This document shows, one piece after another, positions 35,679 to 43,542 of a stretch of 64,000 nt of DNA. Below the pieces are notes generated by a model, which was given only the letters and a program-made list of their open reading frames with translations, did no database searches and was not told where the DNA came from. The first letter of the stretch is position 1. Every line of letters starts with the position of its first letter. This DNA is from Candidatus Acidiferrum typicum. Lineage in GTDB: Bacteria > Acidobacteriota > Terriglobia > Acidiferrales > UBA7541. A program made the translations under genes and the position numbers. Where the stretch lies: assembly GCA_002478115.1 (NCBI GenBank), contig DLMH01000049.1, positions 1 to 64,000 on the forward strand. The letters are read 5' to 3'.

Positions 35679-36341
35679 TTATCCCAGCCAATAATAGGCC
35701 GCAACATTAACGCCTGTTGCTTGCAGCTTGATGCAAATAGAGTGAAGATGGGCCAAGCCTACAACGAATAGGCCTATATGATGGGTTTTCATCTGATTGT
35801 GAACATTTTGAATCATTTGCAATTCCCGATTCTCTTGCTTGTTGAGTGCGCCATACTCGTAAAATTGCGGCGCTTCCTCGCACGGGCCCAATGTGCCGTC
35901 GTGGCCTGGATAATTGATTGGTGCGTTACAGAACGTCCTGAATTGCTCGTCTGGAGGAGTCCCCACATTTTTGTAATCGAGGCCGCGATCACTTGCGAGT
36001 ACCGAGGTGAATGACGGAGGGCCTTCAGTGGCCCACTCTTCCAACACGATTGTGGCTGCAAACTTATCGAGTAGATATGACAATCGCACTGCCAGCTCAG
36101 AATTCAAGGAATGCCCTACTTTCTGCAGTTCATGGGTGGTTCCAAATACAACCACACGTTTCATCTCCAGTTCGCGCTCTAATTGCCCCTTCAGATCGTC
36201 TAGAACTTGATTGCTTTGGTCGTTGATAGCATCTGATCCTGGGCTGTGCTGAATCACACTTCGAAAGAGTTCGTTTTCTTGTTGGAGTCGTTCGATCCGT
36301 TGTTTTAGCAACTCACTTAGTCCGCTGAGTTTATCGGTCAT
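35679..36341 (-). CDS. TraB/ChaN-like protein with N-terminal coiled coil (tentative)
   Basis: A 220-residue protein. Residues 1-60 form a coiled coil (L-K-Q-R-I-E-R-L-Q-Q-E-N-E-L-F). The core pattern V-V-V-F-G-T-T-H-E-L-Q, then I-V-L-E-E-W, and C-terminal L-F-V-V-G-L-A-H-L-H-S-I recalls the TIKI/TraB/ChaN/EreA superfamily, whose conserved G-x-x-H and v-G-x-x-H motifs bind metal in peptidase or esterase-like sites. The match is by eye only. It starts two bases after the stop of the EF-G-like gene, so the two form an operon, read in the same direction as the TOTE-type primase-helicase upstream. Confidence 0.55.
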   Translation of the reverse strand: MTDKLSGLSELLKQRIERLQQENELFRSVIQHSPGSDAINDQSNQVLDDLKGQLERELEMKRVVVFGTTHELQKVGHSLNSELAVRLSYLLDKFAATIVLEEWATEGPPSFTSVLASDRGLDYKNVGTPPDEQFRTFCNAPINYPGHDGTLGPCEEAPQFYEYGALNKQENRELQMIQNVHNQMKTHHIGLFVVGLAHLHSICIKLQATGVNVAAYYWLG

Positions 36342-36343
36342 GA

Positions 36344-36766
36344 TTACCCAGGATAGCCAAAGATTGGGCGTGGAGACCAGTAATCTCGCACGGTCGTTAG
36401 GTGAGCGACTGCCTCAGCCTCACTGCTACCGATATCGTCGTAACGTACCTCAACCAGCGAGACCGTGTAGCCGGTATGTTGGTAGAGACCGTCCAACAGT
36501 ACATCAGCAACACTCTCCGCGATAGCTCGCTCAAACCTGGTCAGGTCGCCTTTGTCCACCGCTGCTGACCAAGAAGCACACACCTCAAAACTAAGGTCGT
36601 CTGCCGGAGCACACTCGAACCGGACAAACGCGTAACTTGATGGATGGCCGTACTGCCCACGAAACTCGTGCTGGACGGTCGTTGTGGATGCAAGACGGAA
36701 GAAATTGCGTGAACGCTTGTGGTCCCGAAGTCCTTCAAGTGCGTTTCTGTCGAGGCGAGAATTCAT
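36344..36766 (-). CDS. EF-G domain IV-like stand-alone protein
   Basis: A 140-residue protein whose centre resembles domain IV of elongation factor G. The visible pattern is E-F-R-G-Q-Y-G-H, then F-V-R-F-E, S-F-E-V, L-T-R-F-E-R-A-I-A-E-S-V, D-G-L-Y-Q-H-T-G-Y-T-V and V-E-V-R-Y-D-D-I-G-S-S-E-A-E-A. It follows the order G-Q-Y-G-H, F-E-F, A-I-x-x-G, G-Y-P-V and D-S-S-E in EF-G. No GTPase domain is present. A free domain IV could bind ribosomes, but that is inference. The ATG begins the alignable part; an upstream extension in frame is possible. It is coupled to the TraB-like gene and follows the TOTE-type gene by 281 bases. Confidence 0.6.
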   Translation of the reverse strand: MNSRLDRNALEGLRDHKRSRNFFRLASTTTVQHEFRGQYGHPSSYAFVRFECAPADDLSFEVCASWSAAVDKGDLTRFERAIAESVADVLLDGLYQHTGYTVSLVEVRYDDIGSSEAEAVAHLTTVRDYWSPRPIFGYPG

Positions 36767-37047
36767 GGATGTTCCCAGTCTAGGCTCTGCGCGCCGCTCT
36801 GCAACGCGCCCAGCAAAGTCACGGCACACTCGGCAGGAATCCACTTGGACGATTAGCGCTACTGTTACATGTGAGTCCGGCCAAACGAACCAAAAGTCCC
36901 AGGAAACGCTAAGCACAATCTGGGTACAATAAGGGGACGCTAAGAAGTTACCTACGGTACCCTGAGATATCAAAAGATGTCCGCCGACACCGTTTGATAT
37001 CAATCGATTACATAAAAGTGTTGTCCTGTCACCGCATCATTCTCTCA

Positions 37048-39498
37048 TCAACTCCGCACGAGCTCGGCAACCGTATAGCCAAGTGCGGAATATCCTGCCA
37101 GCCGCTTCTTGAACATGCGAGCCAGCATAGGCACCATCACATCCGCATAGTCGTAGACGTGGACTTCGCTCTTGTTGTCGTGGAGACGATGCAGGCGACC
37201 CACGTACTGCTGCAAAGTGCCTTTCCACGAAATCGGCATTGCAAGGAGAAGCGTATCAAGACGCGGGTCGTCAAATCCCTCGCCGAGGTAACTTCCGGTC
37301 GCCAGGATCACGCGCGGCTCATCCCAAGGAACGGCTGCGAGAGATTCAGCCAGTCCCTTTCTTTCCTTGGCACCCCTCCCACCCCTCAAAATGAAAACGT
37401 GCGAACAGAGTCCACGCAAGCGTCCAGCCAAATAATCGAGATGTTCCGTCCGACTTGTCAGAACAAGTGGTGAACGTCCACTGGACAAAGCCTGCTGAAG
37501 GTCCCTGATGATCAGGTCGTTCCTCTCTTGACTAACGATGAGGGCAGCATAAATATCCTGAATGGCCGTCTCATTTTCAGGCCGATTCCAACAGAAATCA
37601 GTAATCCTCGGGAAAACCTTATGTTGGAGCGGGGAAGACTCGGCAGCCTTTTTCGCGCTGAGATAAAAACGAATCGGGCCACATTGCATGTAGATGATGG
37701 GTTGATGCCCATCTTTTCGAGTTGGTGTTGCCGTCAATCCCAAAACGTATTTTGCTTTGACCTCGCGAAGGACTCGTTCAAACGTGACTGCTGACAGATG
37801 ATGACATTCATCCACAATCACGTGTCCGTAGTCCGCGACGAAATCTTCAACTGTTCCTTTACGCTGCAAGCTTTGGATTACAGCAACATCAATCAAACCG
37901 GTTCTCTTAGCTTTCCCTCCTCCGAACTGTCCGATGTGCCCAATCGGCAAGGCCAGAAACGCCGCTAATCGCTCGCGCCATTGGTCCATCAGTTGACGCC
38001 GATGCACGAGGATCAGGGCGTTAGCCGCCCGTTTGGCGATAAGGCAAGCCGCCACCACTGTCTTTCCGAATGCCGTTGGCGCAGACAGTATGCCTTGGTC
38101 ATAAGCAAGCACCCGCTCGATGGCGTCTTGTTGTTCAGGCCGCAATTCACCGTGGAAAGAAACGTCGATTTGCCGCCCGGCGGTTCGTTCATCATGAACT
38201 TCCACATCGATGTGATGTGAGTTGAAAACACGGACCACCTCTTCCATGCACCCTCTTGGAAGGCCGATGTGCTCGGGGAAGACTTCACTGCAGGATATGA
38301 CCCGCGGCTTACCGTAGGTCGAGAGCCGCATCGATTGAGCTTTGTAAAATTCCGGGTTTTGAAATGCAGCGATGCGAATGAGGCGATCCACCATCCCGGA
38401 CGGAAGGCCCTCTTTCTCGATATAGATAAGATTGCTAACCACCACTCGAACATTCGCAGGCAGCGGACCAGTGATTTGTCTTTCCTTCCGTTTTCGGGAA
38501 GGTCGCCAGAGCCATGGAGCTTCGCCCTCGTCCTCATCGGGCAAATGGAGGTGCACTCCGATGGGATTCCCCTCAGGAGCTATGGCGTAAGTCATTCGGG
38601 CGAGTTGATCGATTGGCATTCTCTGAACGGACTCTAAAAACCTCCACTGATCAGGATGGGGATGAAACAGTTCATCCAGGAACACGCTGTTGCCTTGCTC
38701 TCTGGGATGCTTTTGCAATGGCAACGCAATCAAATTTCCGAAACCGCCTTTGGGCATGGTGTCCTGGTTGGGGAAAAGGCGGTCGTATGAATCAAGGCCG
38801 ATTTCATGCCTAGTTTCCATGGTGCGTGTCAACAAGGCACACCCCAGCCTTCTCGCATCGGCAGCAAATACAGGACGGTCAAAGAAAATCCATACGTGCG
38901 CGCCATTTCCTGATCGCGAGCGCTCGACAGCCACGGGGACCTGAAATCGCCTGCATGTTGCAGCAAACGCGGCTGCATCCGCTACCCATGACTTCTTGTC
39001 GAAATCCACTGCAAGAAACCAGCAAGTGTCGTCAGGCAGAAGGGGATAAATGCCGACCGTGTGCTTTCCTGTTAGATGATTACGAATCGCGTCATCCGTC
39101 AGTGGCTGGAGCATCCGGGTTTTGCGCGCTACCCTCTTTCGCTCTTCTGGTTTCGCGACATGAATGGCACGCCAGTCCATGATGCCAGCAGGGGAATAGC
39201 CAGATTTGCCGCTCTTTCCCTGCCACCGAATGGCGAAAACATCTTCGCGCCCACGAAATAGGTTTCGAAAGAGCGAGATCTTCTCTTCGGGCGTGGAAAC
39301 ACCACTTTTCGAGGTGGACGATACATTTGCGGCCTGGGCGGCTTGGGGAACTGCTTCGTTGGGGGGCGATTGATTGATCCCGAGCATTGCACGGAGATGC
39401 GCATTCTCTTCGCGAAGCCGCTGGCATTCTTCTTGCGCTGTTTTCAGACGCTCTTGAGTATTGCCTTGATCAGACATCATGTGGCCGTTCCCTGCCAT
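37048..39498 (-). CDS. TOTE-type archaeo-eukaryotic primase fused to SF2 helicase
   Basis: An 816-residue fusion of the kind named TOTE conflict-system proteins. A coiled coil covers about 15-40. The archaeo-eukaryotic primase-like domain (about 75-300) has C-W-F-L-A-V-D-F-D-K-K with metal-binding Asp165 and Asp167, R-S-R-S-G-N-G-A-H-V-W-I-F-F with His201, and G-F-G-N-L-I-A-L-P-L-Q. The SF2 helicase (about 450-816) has Walker A A-P-T-A-F-G-K-T (473-480), D-E-C-H-H at 563, G-L-T-A-T-P, and Q-Y-V-G-R-L-H-R. Such proteins are proposed anti-parasite or element-maintenance factors. Start alternatives are Met1 and a Met-Met pair six codons on, the latter with a better AGGGAA site. It occupies the right end of the element. 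Confidence 0.85.
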   Translation of the reverse strand: MAGNGHMMSDQGNTQERLKTAQEECQRLREENAHLRAMLGINQSPPNEAVPQAAQAANVSSTSKSGVSTPEEKISLFRNLFRGREDVFAIRWQGKSGKSGYSPAGIMDWRAIHVAKPEERKRVARKTRMLQPLTDDAIRNHLTGKHTVGIYPLLPDDTCWFLAVDFDKKSWVADAAAFAATCRRFQVPVAVERSRSGNGAHVWIFFDRPVFAADARRLGCALLTRTMETRHEIGLDSYDRLFPNQDTMPKGGFGNLIALPLQKHPREQGNSVFLDELFHPHPDQWRFLESVQRMPIDQLARMTYAIAPEGNPIGVHLHLPDEDEGEAPWLWRPSRKRKERQITGPLPANVRVVVSNLIYIEKEGLPSGMVDRLIRIAAFQNPEFYKAQSMRLSTYGKPRVISCSEVFPEHIGLPRGCMEEVVRVFNSHHIDVEVHDERTAGRQIDVSFHGELRPEQQDAIERVLAYDQGILSAPTAFGKTVVAACLIAKRAANALILVHRRQLMDQWRERLAAFLALPIGHIGQFGGGKAKRTGLIDVAVIQSLQRKGTVEDFVADYGHVIVDECHHLSAVTFERVLREVKAKYVLGLTATPTRKDGHQPIIYMQCGPIRFYLSAKKAAESSPLQHKVFPRITDFCWNRPENETAIQDIYAALIVSQERNDLIIRDLQQALSSGRSPLVLTSRTEHLDYLAGRLRGLCSHVFILRGGRGAKERKGLAESLAAVPWDEPRVILATGSYLGEGFDDPRLDTLLLAMPISWKGTLQQYVGRLHRLHDNKSEVHVYDYADVMVPMLARMFKKRLAGYSALGYTVAELVRS

Positions 39499-39568
39499 AC
39501 CTGCCGAATCTATCTGATACCGTGCGGTCGGTTGCGGGTAAATACCCTGCGAAGCAATCAGATGATAA

Positions 39569-39587
39569 TCCGGAGCTAATCTCCGGA
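39569..39587. promoter_or_regulatory. Inverted repeat TCCGGAG-N5-CTCCGGA upstream of the TOTE-type gene
   Basis: Perfect 7-bp arms located about 70 bases before the leftward primase-helicase start. It may be an operator or a terminator for transcription entering from the right end. Confidence 0.4.
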
Positions 39588-39657
39588 ACTAGAGGAGTTT
39601 GATCCCGTGGGTTGCAGACCACCGTGGTTCACAAACTTGAAGTGCCAGCCGCCGTCA

Positions 39658-39677
39658 ACTGTTGCCAACTGTTGCCA
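39658..39677 (+). promoter_or_regulatory. Right arm-type integrase binding sites (candidate)
   Basis: ACTGTTGCCA occurs twice in direct tandem, 130 bases inside attR, in the same orientation as the related pair inside attL. Confidence 0.55.
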
Positions 39678-39806
39678 GAATAGGGCATTATACGGGTGTC
39701 CAAAGAACCTCTAAGGGTTTCTAAGGGACATTGGAAAAATCAGTAAGTGGCAATAAACACTGGAATTTAGTGGTTTTTCTTCGGTTTTCTTCAAAGAGCG
39801 AGCTAC

Positions 39807-39825
39807 AATCCCATCGGCTCCACCA
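39807..39825 (+). repeat. attR core
   Basis: Right copy of AATCCCATCGGCTCCACCA. No tRNA body surrounds it, so it marks the right junction of the element with the chromosome. Confidence 0.88.
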
Positions 39826-40318
39826 AATCTCTCCTATTTTCAACACGAGATCCACACGAAGGGCAATTCTGTGTAGCGGCCGCCTTCTGAGGCGGGCGCT
39901 TCGTCTGTGACAGAGCCAGTTGATCGTCCGCGCTTCCAGGGCGAACTCGCAGCAGGGTCTTTTCGTCTCTTTTTGTGGCGATTCCTCCATGTCTCCTGGT
40001 TTCCAACCGGCCCTGCCCTTTTGCCCCCCGGTAAAACCTACACTCATTTCCGTGGCCCAGGCGAAGATTTAGGTTTGCGGAGATAAAAAAGGGGCGGGAT
40101 TTTTCCACTGCGAAACTGCGGCCCCGAACCGCACTCACGCTGTCCGCCTGGCTCACAAGTCCTTCGTTTTAAACCGCTTAGAATTATTTTCCCATGTGAC
40201 CCCAGTCACATTCTTTCGCCCTGTGGAAACCTTATCTTGTGGTAGACAAATTCATCGGTGTTTCAGTATCCTGCTGCTGCCGAAGCCTCCGCTGAAATCT
40301 GTCCAAGGAGTTGTCCAG
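39826..40318. other. Intergenic region right of the element, with one hairpin repeat
   Basis: No gene recognised. At about 39871-39901 it holds the TGTAGCGGCC / GCCT-TCTG-AGGC hairpin repeat, with the same core as the copy at 14.31 kb. Confidence 0.5.
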
Positions 40319-40594
40319 ATGTCCGCCGAACCTGTCACTCAACATTTTCGCGGTGTGTTGTGTCGTCACTGCGGAAAGCCCGTGCGCATTCCCGGCATCG
40401 TAAGCAGGAAGGATAGCGCTTACGTGGGAAAGCACGAGGAGAATGATTCGCAGTTCCTGCTCGTCTCCCGGGTCTTCGTTCTGCGCTGCCGTTCCTGCGA
40501 AAGAGAATCAATCTACGCGATCAATCAGATCGTGGATTGCGCCTTGCCGCAGCCCATGGCAGCCGCAGCTAGTCACAGGGAAGCTGCCCTGTAG
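40319..40594 (+). CDS. Small zinc-ribbon protein
   Basis: A 91-residue protein with two C-x-x-C knuckles: C-R-H-C-G-K at about residues 16-21 and C-R-S-C-E-R about 40 residues later, as in a zinc ribbon. Between them is a polar strand region. The start has AAGGAG eight bases upstream; a longer in-frame start exists but lacks one. Zinc ribbons of this size may bind nucleic acid or proteins; role unknown. It lies between the element end and the UspA gene. Confidence 0.65.
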   Translation: MSAEPVTQHFRGVLCRHCGKPVRIPGIVSRKDSAYVGKHEENDSQFLLVSRVFVLRCRSCERESIYAINQIVDCALPQPMAAAASHREAAL

Positions 40595-40710
40595 CCTTTT
40601 CCGGTCGTCCAGTTCCTGGAAATCTCAACTCTTAGCCTCGCTCCCGGACCCAATTCTCTTTTGGCCCCTGCGACCCCGGTATGCCTGTTGCGACTTTGCG
40701 CGCAAGCGTT

Positions 40711-41583
40711 TCAGACTTTCCTAACCACTTCCACCGAGCAGCGCGCATGCATGGCTACCGATTCGCTCACGCTGCCCAGCACGATGCGGTCAAATCCACG
40801 CCGCCCGTGTGAGCCCATCACGATCAGGTCGGCCTCCCACGAATCGGCCGCCGCCAGGATGGCGCGCGACGGCGTATCCTTCGCTTCGGTCACTTGCCGC
40901 GAGACGCGCAGTCCCGCTTTGCTCAGCAGGTCGGCGCCGCTGGCCGCGGACTCCGCCGCGTGCATCTCGCTTCCTTTGGCCAGTTGCGTCAACTGTTCCG
41001 GCGCATAGTACGGATACTCGCCGATGATCACCGGGAATTCCGGGCACGCGATGATCAGGAACTCCGAGCCTCCCGGCCAGGGCCGCTCGGCCACGGCATG
41101 CAACGCCATCTGCGCATATTCCGAACCGTCGGTTGGAATCAACACGCGCATTCCCGCGCGTTCCGCGTGGCTCTTCTCCTTCGCCCTTACGATCTCCACC
41201 GAACAGGCCGCGTGCCGCATCACGGCTTGCGCTGTGCTCCCCAGCAGCAGCCGGCTGAACGCTCCCCGCCCGTGCGATCCCAGCATGACCAAGTCGGCTT
41301 TCCACTCGCTCGCAGTTTTCGGAAGGCCGTGCCGCGGATTGCCGAGCAGCGCCGTGGTGCTTACCGCCCAACCCGCTTTTCTCAATGGCCGCGCGGCTTC
41401 TTCCAGCCCCTCGCTGGTTCTCTGCTTCACTTCTTCCAGCAGCAACGGCGCCCGCGTAAAAAAGTACGGGTCCACCGCCGTCACCAGGCACATCTCCGTC
41501 CCTTTCGGCCACGGTCGCGCCGCCGCTTCCTGAATCACCGCATCCGACGAGGAAGACCCATCGACCGCAATCAGGATTCTCAT
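40711..41583 (-). CDS. Tandem universal stress protein (UspA, two domains)
   Basis: Cytoplasmic universal stress protein of 290 residues with two UspA domains. Each has the ATP-binding signature G-x-x-G-x9-G-S: G-S-H-G-R-G-A-F-S-R-L-L-L-G-S near residue 107 and G-S-H-G-R-R-G-F-D-R-I-V-L-G-S near 258. Both domains start with the Asp-containing strand (I-A-V-D-G-S and I-P-T-D-G-S) and end with S-V-E-I-V-R or S-V-E-V-V-R. Such proteins respond to stress or starvation. GGAGG lies seven bases before the ATG. Confidence 0.93.
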   Translation of the reverse strand: MRILIAVDGSSSSDAVIQEAAARPWPKGTEMCLVTAVDPYFFTRAPLLLEEVKQRTSEGLEEAARPLRKAGWAVSTTALLGNPRHGLPKTASEWKADLVMLGSHGRGAFSRLLLGSTAQAVMRHAACSVEIVRAKEKSHAERAGMRVLIPTDGSEYAQMALHAVAERPWPGGSEFLIIACPEFPVIIGEYPYYAPEQLTQLAKGSEMHAAESAASGADLLSKAGLRVSRQVTEAKDTPSRAILAAADSWEADLIVMGSHGRRGFDRIVLGSVSESVAMHARCSVEVVRKV

Positions 41584-41870
41584 CGCGCCCTCCTGCGGCC
41601 CGGTTTATCCAGCCCGCTCCATACAACGCGCTTTCGCGCCGAGCCTCAACCCATACTACTCCCCCGGCTCTCCCACGTGCCGCCGTTTCTTTTTCCCGCT
41701 TCGGCTTCGCGTGGGGAATTCCCTTGAAAAAGTGGCCAAGCGGTCCATATCTTCTGTTAGCCGGCTTCTCCAGATGTGGTTATCGTTGGGCGGTTATCGT
41801 CTTCTGAGGCCAATCACGTTGTAGGATACTAATCGCCGATAGCATTAGGGAAACGAGGTCCTGAACCGTT

Positions 41871-43250
41871 ATGTTTCGCCCAGCACGCTCCGCCGCAATG
41901 GTCGCAGCAGTACTCTCGACGTTTTGCCTCACGGCAACTCAAGCCGGTCGCGCCCAGAACTTTACCGACATCAAGCCCTCGCCACAACAGGCAGCGTGGC
42001 AGGATCTCGAATTCGGAGTCATCATCCATTTCGGCCCAAACACGTTCTTGGATCGCGAGTGGGGTGACGGCACGGCCAGCCCCAACGTATTCGCTCCCAT
42101 GCAGTTTGATCCGGAACAGTGGATGCGCGCGATCAAAGCGGCTGGCGCAACGTATGTGGTTATGGTGGCCAAGCACCACGACGGTTTCTGTTTATGGCCC
42201 ACCGCCCAAACCGGCTACAGCGTGAAAAGCAGCCCCTGGGAGAATGGGCGTGGCGATGTGGTGCGGCGAGCCTCCGAAGCTGCGCGAAAATTTGGCCTGG
42301 CCTTCGGCGTTTATCTTTCTCCCTGGGACCGCCACGAGCCGAAGTACAAGAACTCCGCGGAATATGACGATTACTACATTGCGGAAATGGAGGAACTCGC
42401 CTCAGGCTACGGTAACCTCGTGGAATTTTGGCTGGATGGAGCAGGCAGTGCCGGCCATGTTTACAATTTCCCGCGCATCATCGAAAATCTCCGCGTCTAT
42501 CAGCCGAATTCTCTGATATTTGCTGACGCGGCCCTTCTTGAATATGCCGATATCCGCTGGGCAGGGAATGAGGATGGAACCATTCCTTATGAAAACTGGA
42601 ACGTCCTCGACCGCCACGGATATCTTCGCTGGCGGCCGGTTGAAGCGGATACACCGCTTCATAAGCAGCACTGGTTCTGGCATCCCAACGATGAAGCCAC
42701 GCTTAAATCCGTGGCGGAACTCGTTACCACCTATGAAGAAACGATCGGCCGGGGCGGCCAGTTGATGCTCGGTCTCGCTCCTGACCGCCGTGGCCTGCTG
42801 CCCGAAGCAGATGTAAAACGCCTGGAAGAATTCGGTGCCGTCATTCGCAAGCGCTACGGGGAAAATCTAATGGCGAAGGAACACACTCTCCTCCACCAGC
42901 CCACCGACGCGGCACTGGATGGTGATCCCGATACGTTCTGGTCTGCGCCGGCTGGATCTCACCACACTGTGCTCGAGGCCAATTTTGCGAAGCCGGTGAC
43001 TTTTGACCATTCGCTCGTCATGGAATGGCTGAACGATGGGCAGCACGTCGAGCGCTTCCGAATCGAGGCGTGGACTGGCAAAAGCTGGAAATCCCTCGTG
43101 GAAGGCAGCGCGATCGGTCACAAGCGCATCGACCATTTCGCGCCCGTAACTGCTTCTCGAATTCGCCTGAACATCCTCGCCTCATCGGGGGAAGCCCATA
43201 TCAGGGAATTCCAGATCTTTAACGCCGGAAGCGATCTTGGTACGCCTTAA
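41871..43250 (+). CDS. Secreted GH29 alpha-L-fucosidase with C-terminal F5/8-type module
   Basis: Glycoside hydrolase family 29 fucosidase of 459 residues, exported by a signal peptide (about 1-28, ending T-Q-A-G-R-A-Q). The TIM-barrel shows F-G-V-I-I-H-F-G-P-N-T-F, Y-V-V-M-V-A-K-H-H-D-G-F-C-L-W-P, V-Y-L-S-P-W-D-R-H and the catalytic nucleophile Asp189 in V-E-F-W-L-D-G-A-G. The last 100 residues resemble a discoidin/F5-8 carbohydrate-binding module (A-L-D-G-D-P-D-T-F-W, F-R-I-E-A-W, I-R-L-N-I-L). It would release alpha-L-fucose from host-plant or microbial glycans. It faces the GH35-like gene; both may be part of polysaccharide use. Confidence 0.9.
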   Translation: MFRPARSAAMVAAVLSTFCLTATQAGRAQNFTDIKPSPQQAAWQDLEFGVIIHFGPNTFLDREWGDGTASPNVFAPMQFDPEQWMRAIKAAGATYVVMVAKHHDGFCLWPTAQTGYSVKSSPWENGRGDVVRRASEAARKFGLAFGVYLSPWDRHEPKYKNSAEYDDYYIAEMEELASGYGNLVEFWLDGAGSAGHVYNFPRIIENLRVYQPNSLIFADAALLEYADIRWAGNEDGTIPYENWNVLDRHGYLRWRPVEADTPLHKQHWFWHPNDEATLKSVAELVTTYEETIGRGGQLMLGLAPDRRGLLPEADVKRLEEFGAVIRKRYGENLMAKEHTLLHQPTDAALDGDPDTFWSAPAGSHHTVLEANFAKPVTFDHSLVMEWLNDGQHVERFRIEAWTGKSWKSLVEGSAIGHKRIDHFAPVTASRIRLNILASSGEAHIREFQIFNAGSDLGTP

Positions 43251-43542
43251 ACAAGCAGGCGGATGGGCGATCCTCTCAAATTTCCTAGCCACTCCACTAA
43301 GCCTGAAATCCGAAGTTGGCCAATTGCAGGCGAGCTCGTCTTATTTTGTTCCCATCGATTGTCCCGGGAAAATCCTACTTCGCCGAAGTTGGATTTTGTC
43401 ATTTCATCCCCCACCCGATATTTGTCATTCCGACCGGAGGGACGGCGCTTTTTGCCGTCCCGGAGCGGAGGAATCTCTCTGCAACTTCGGATTACAGGAT
43501 TAATCGAGCGTCGAAGTGCTGCCTGGAATGATCTCCATCAGC
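43251..43542. repeat. Spacer between convergent genes with dispersed repeat
   Basis: Includes TTGTCATTCCGACCGGAGGG, a GACGGC-N7-GCCGTC hairpin at about 43441-43459, and GAGGAATCTCTC. This is the 'GTCATTCCGA ... GAATCTC' type repeat, which also appears in variant form at 51.84, 57.56 and 58.41-58.49 kb. The hairpin may serve as a bidirectional terminator. Confidence 0.55.

Noticed and set aside
39807..39825. A second tRNA-Ala at the right end of the element
   Set aside because: Only 19 bp match; no D-arm, anticodon arm or 5' acceptor strand is present. It is attR.
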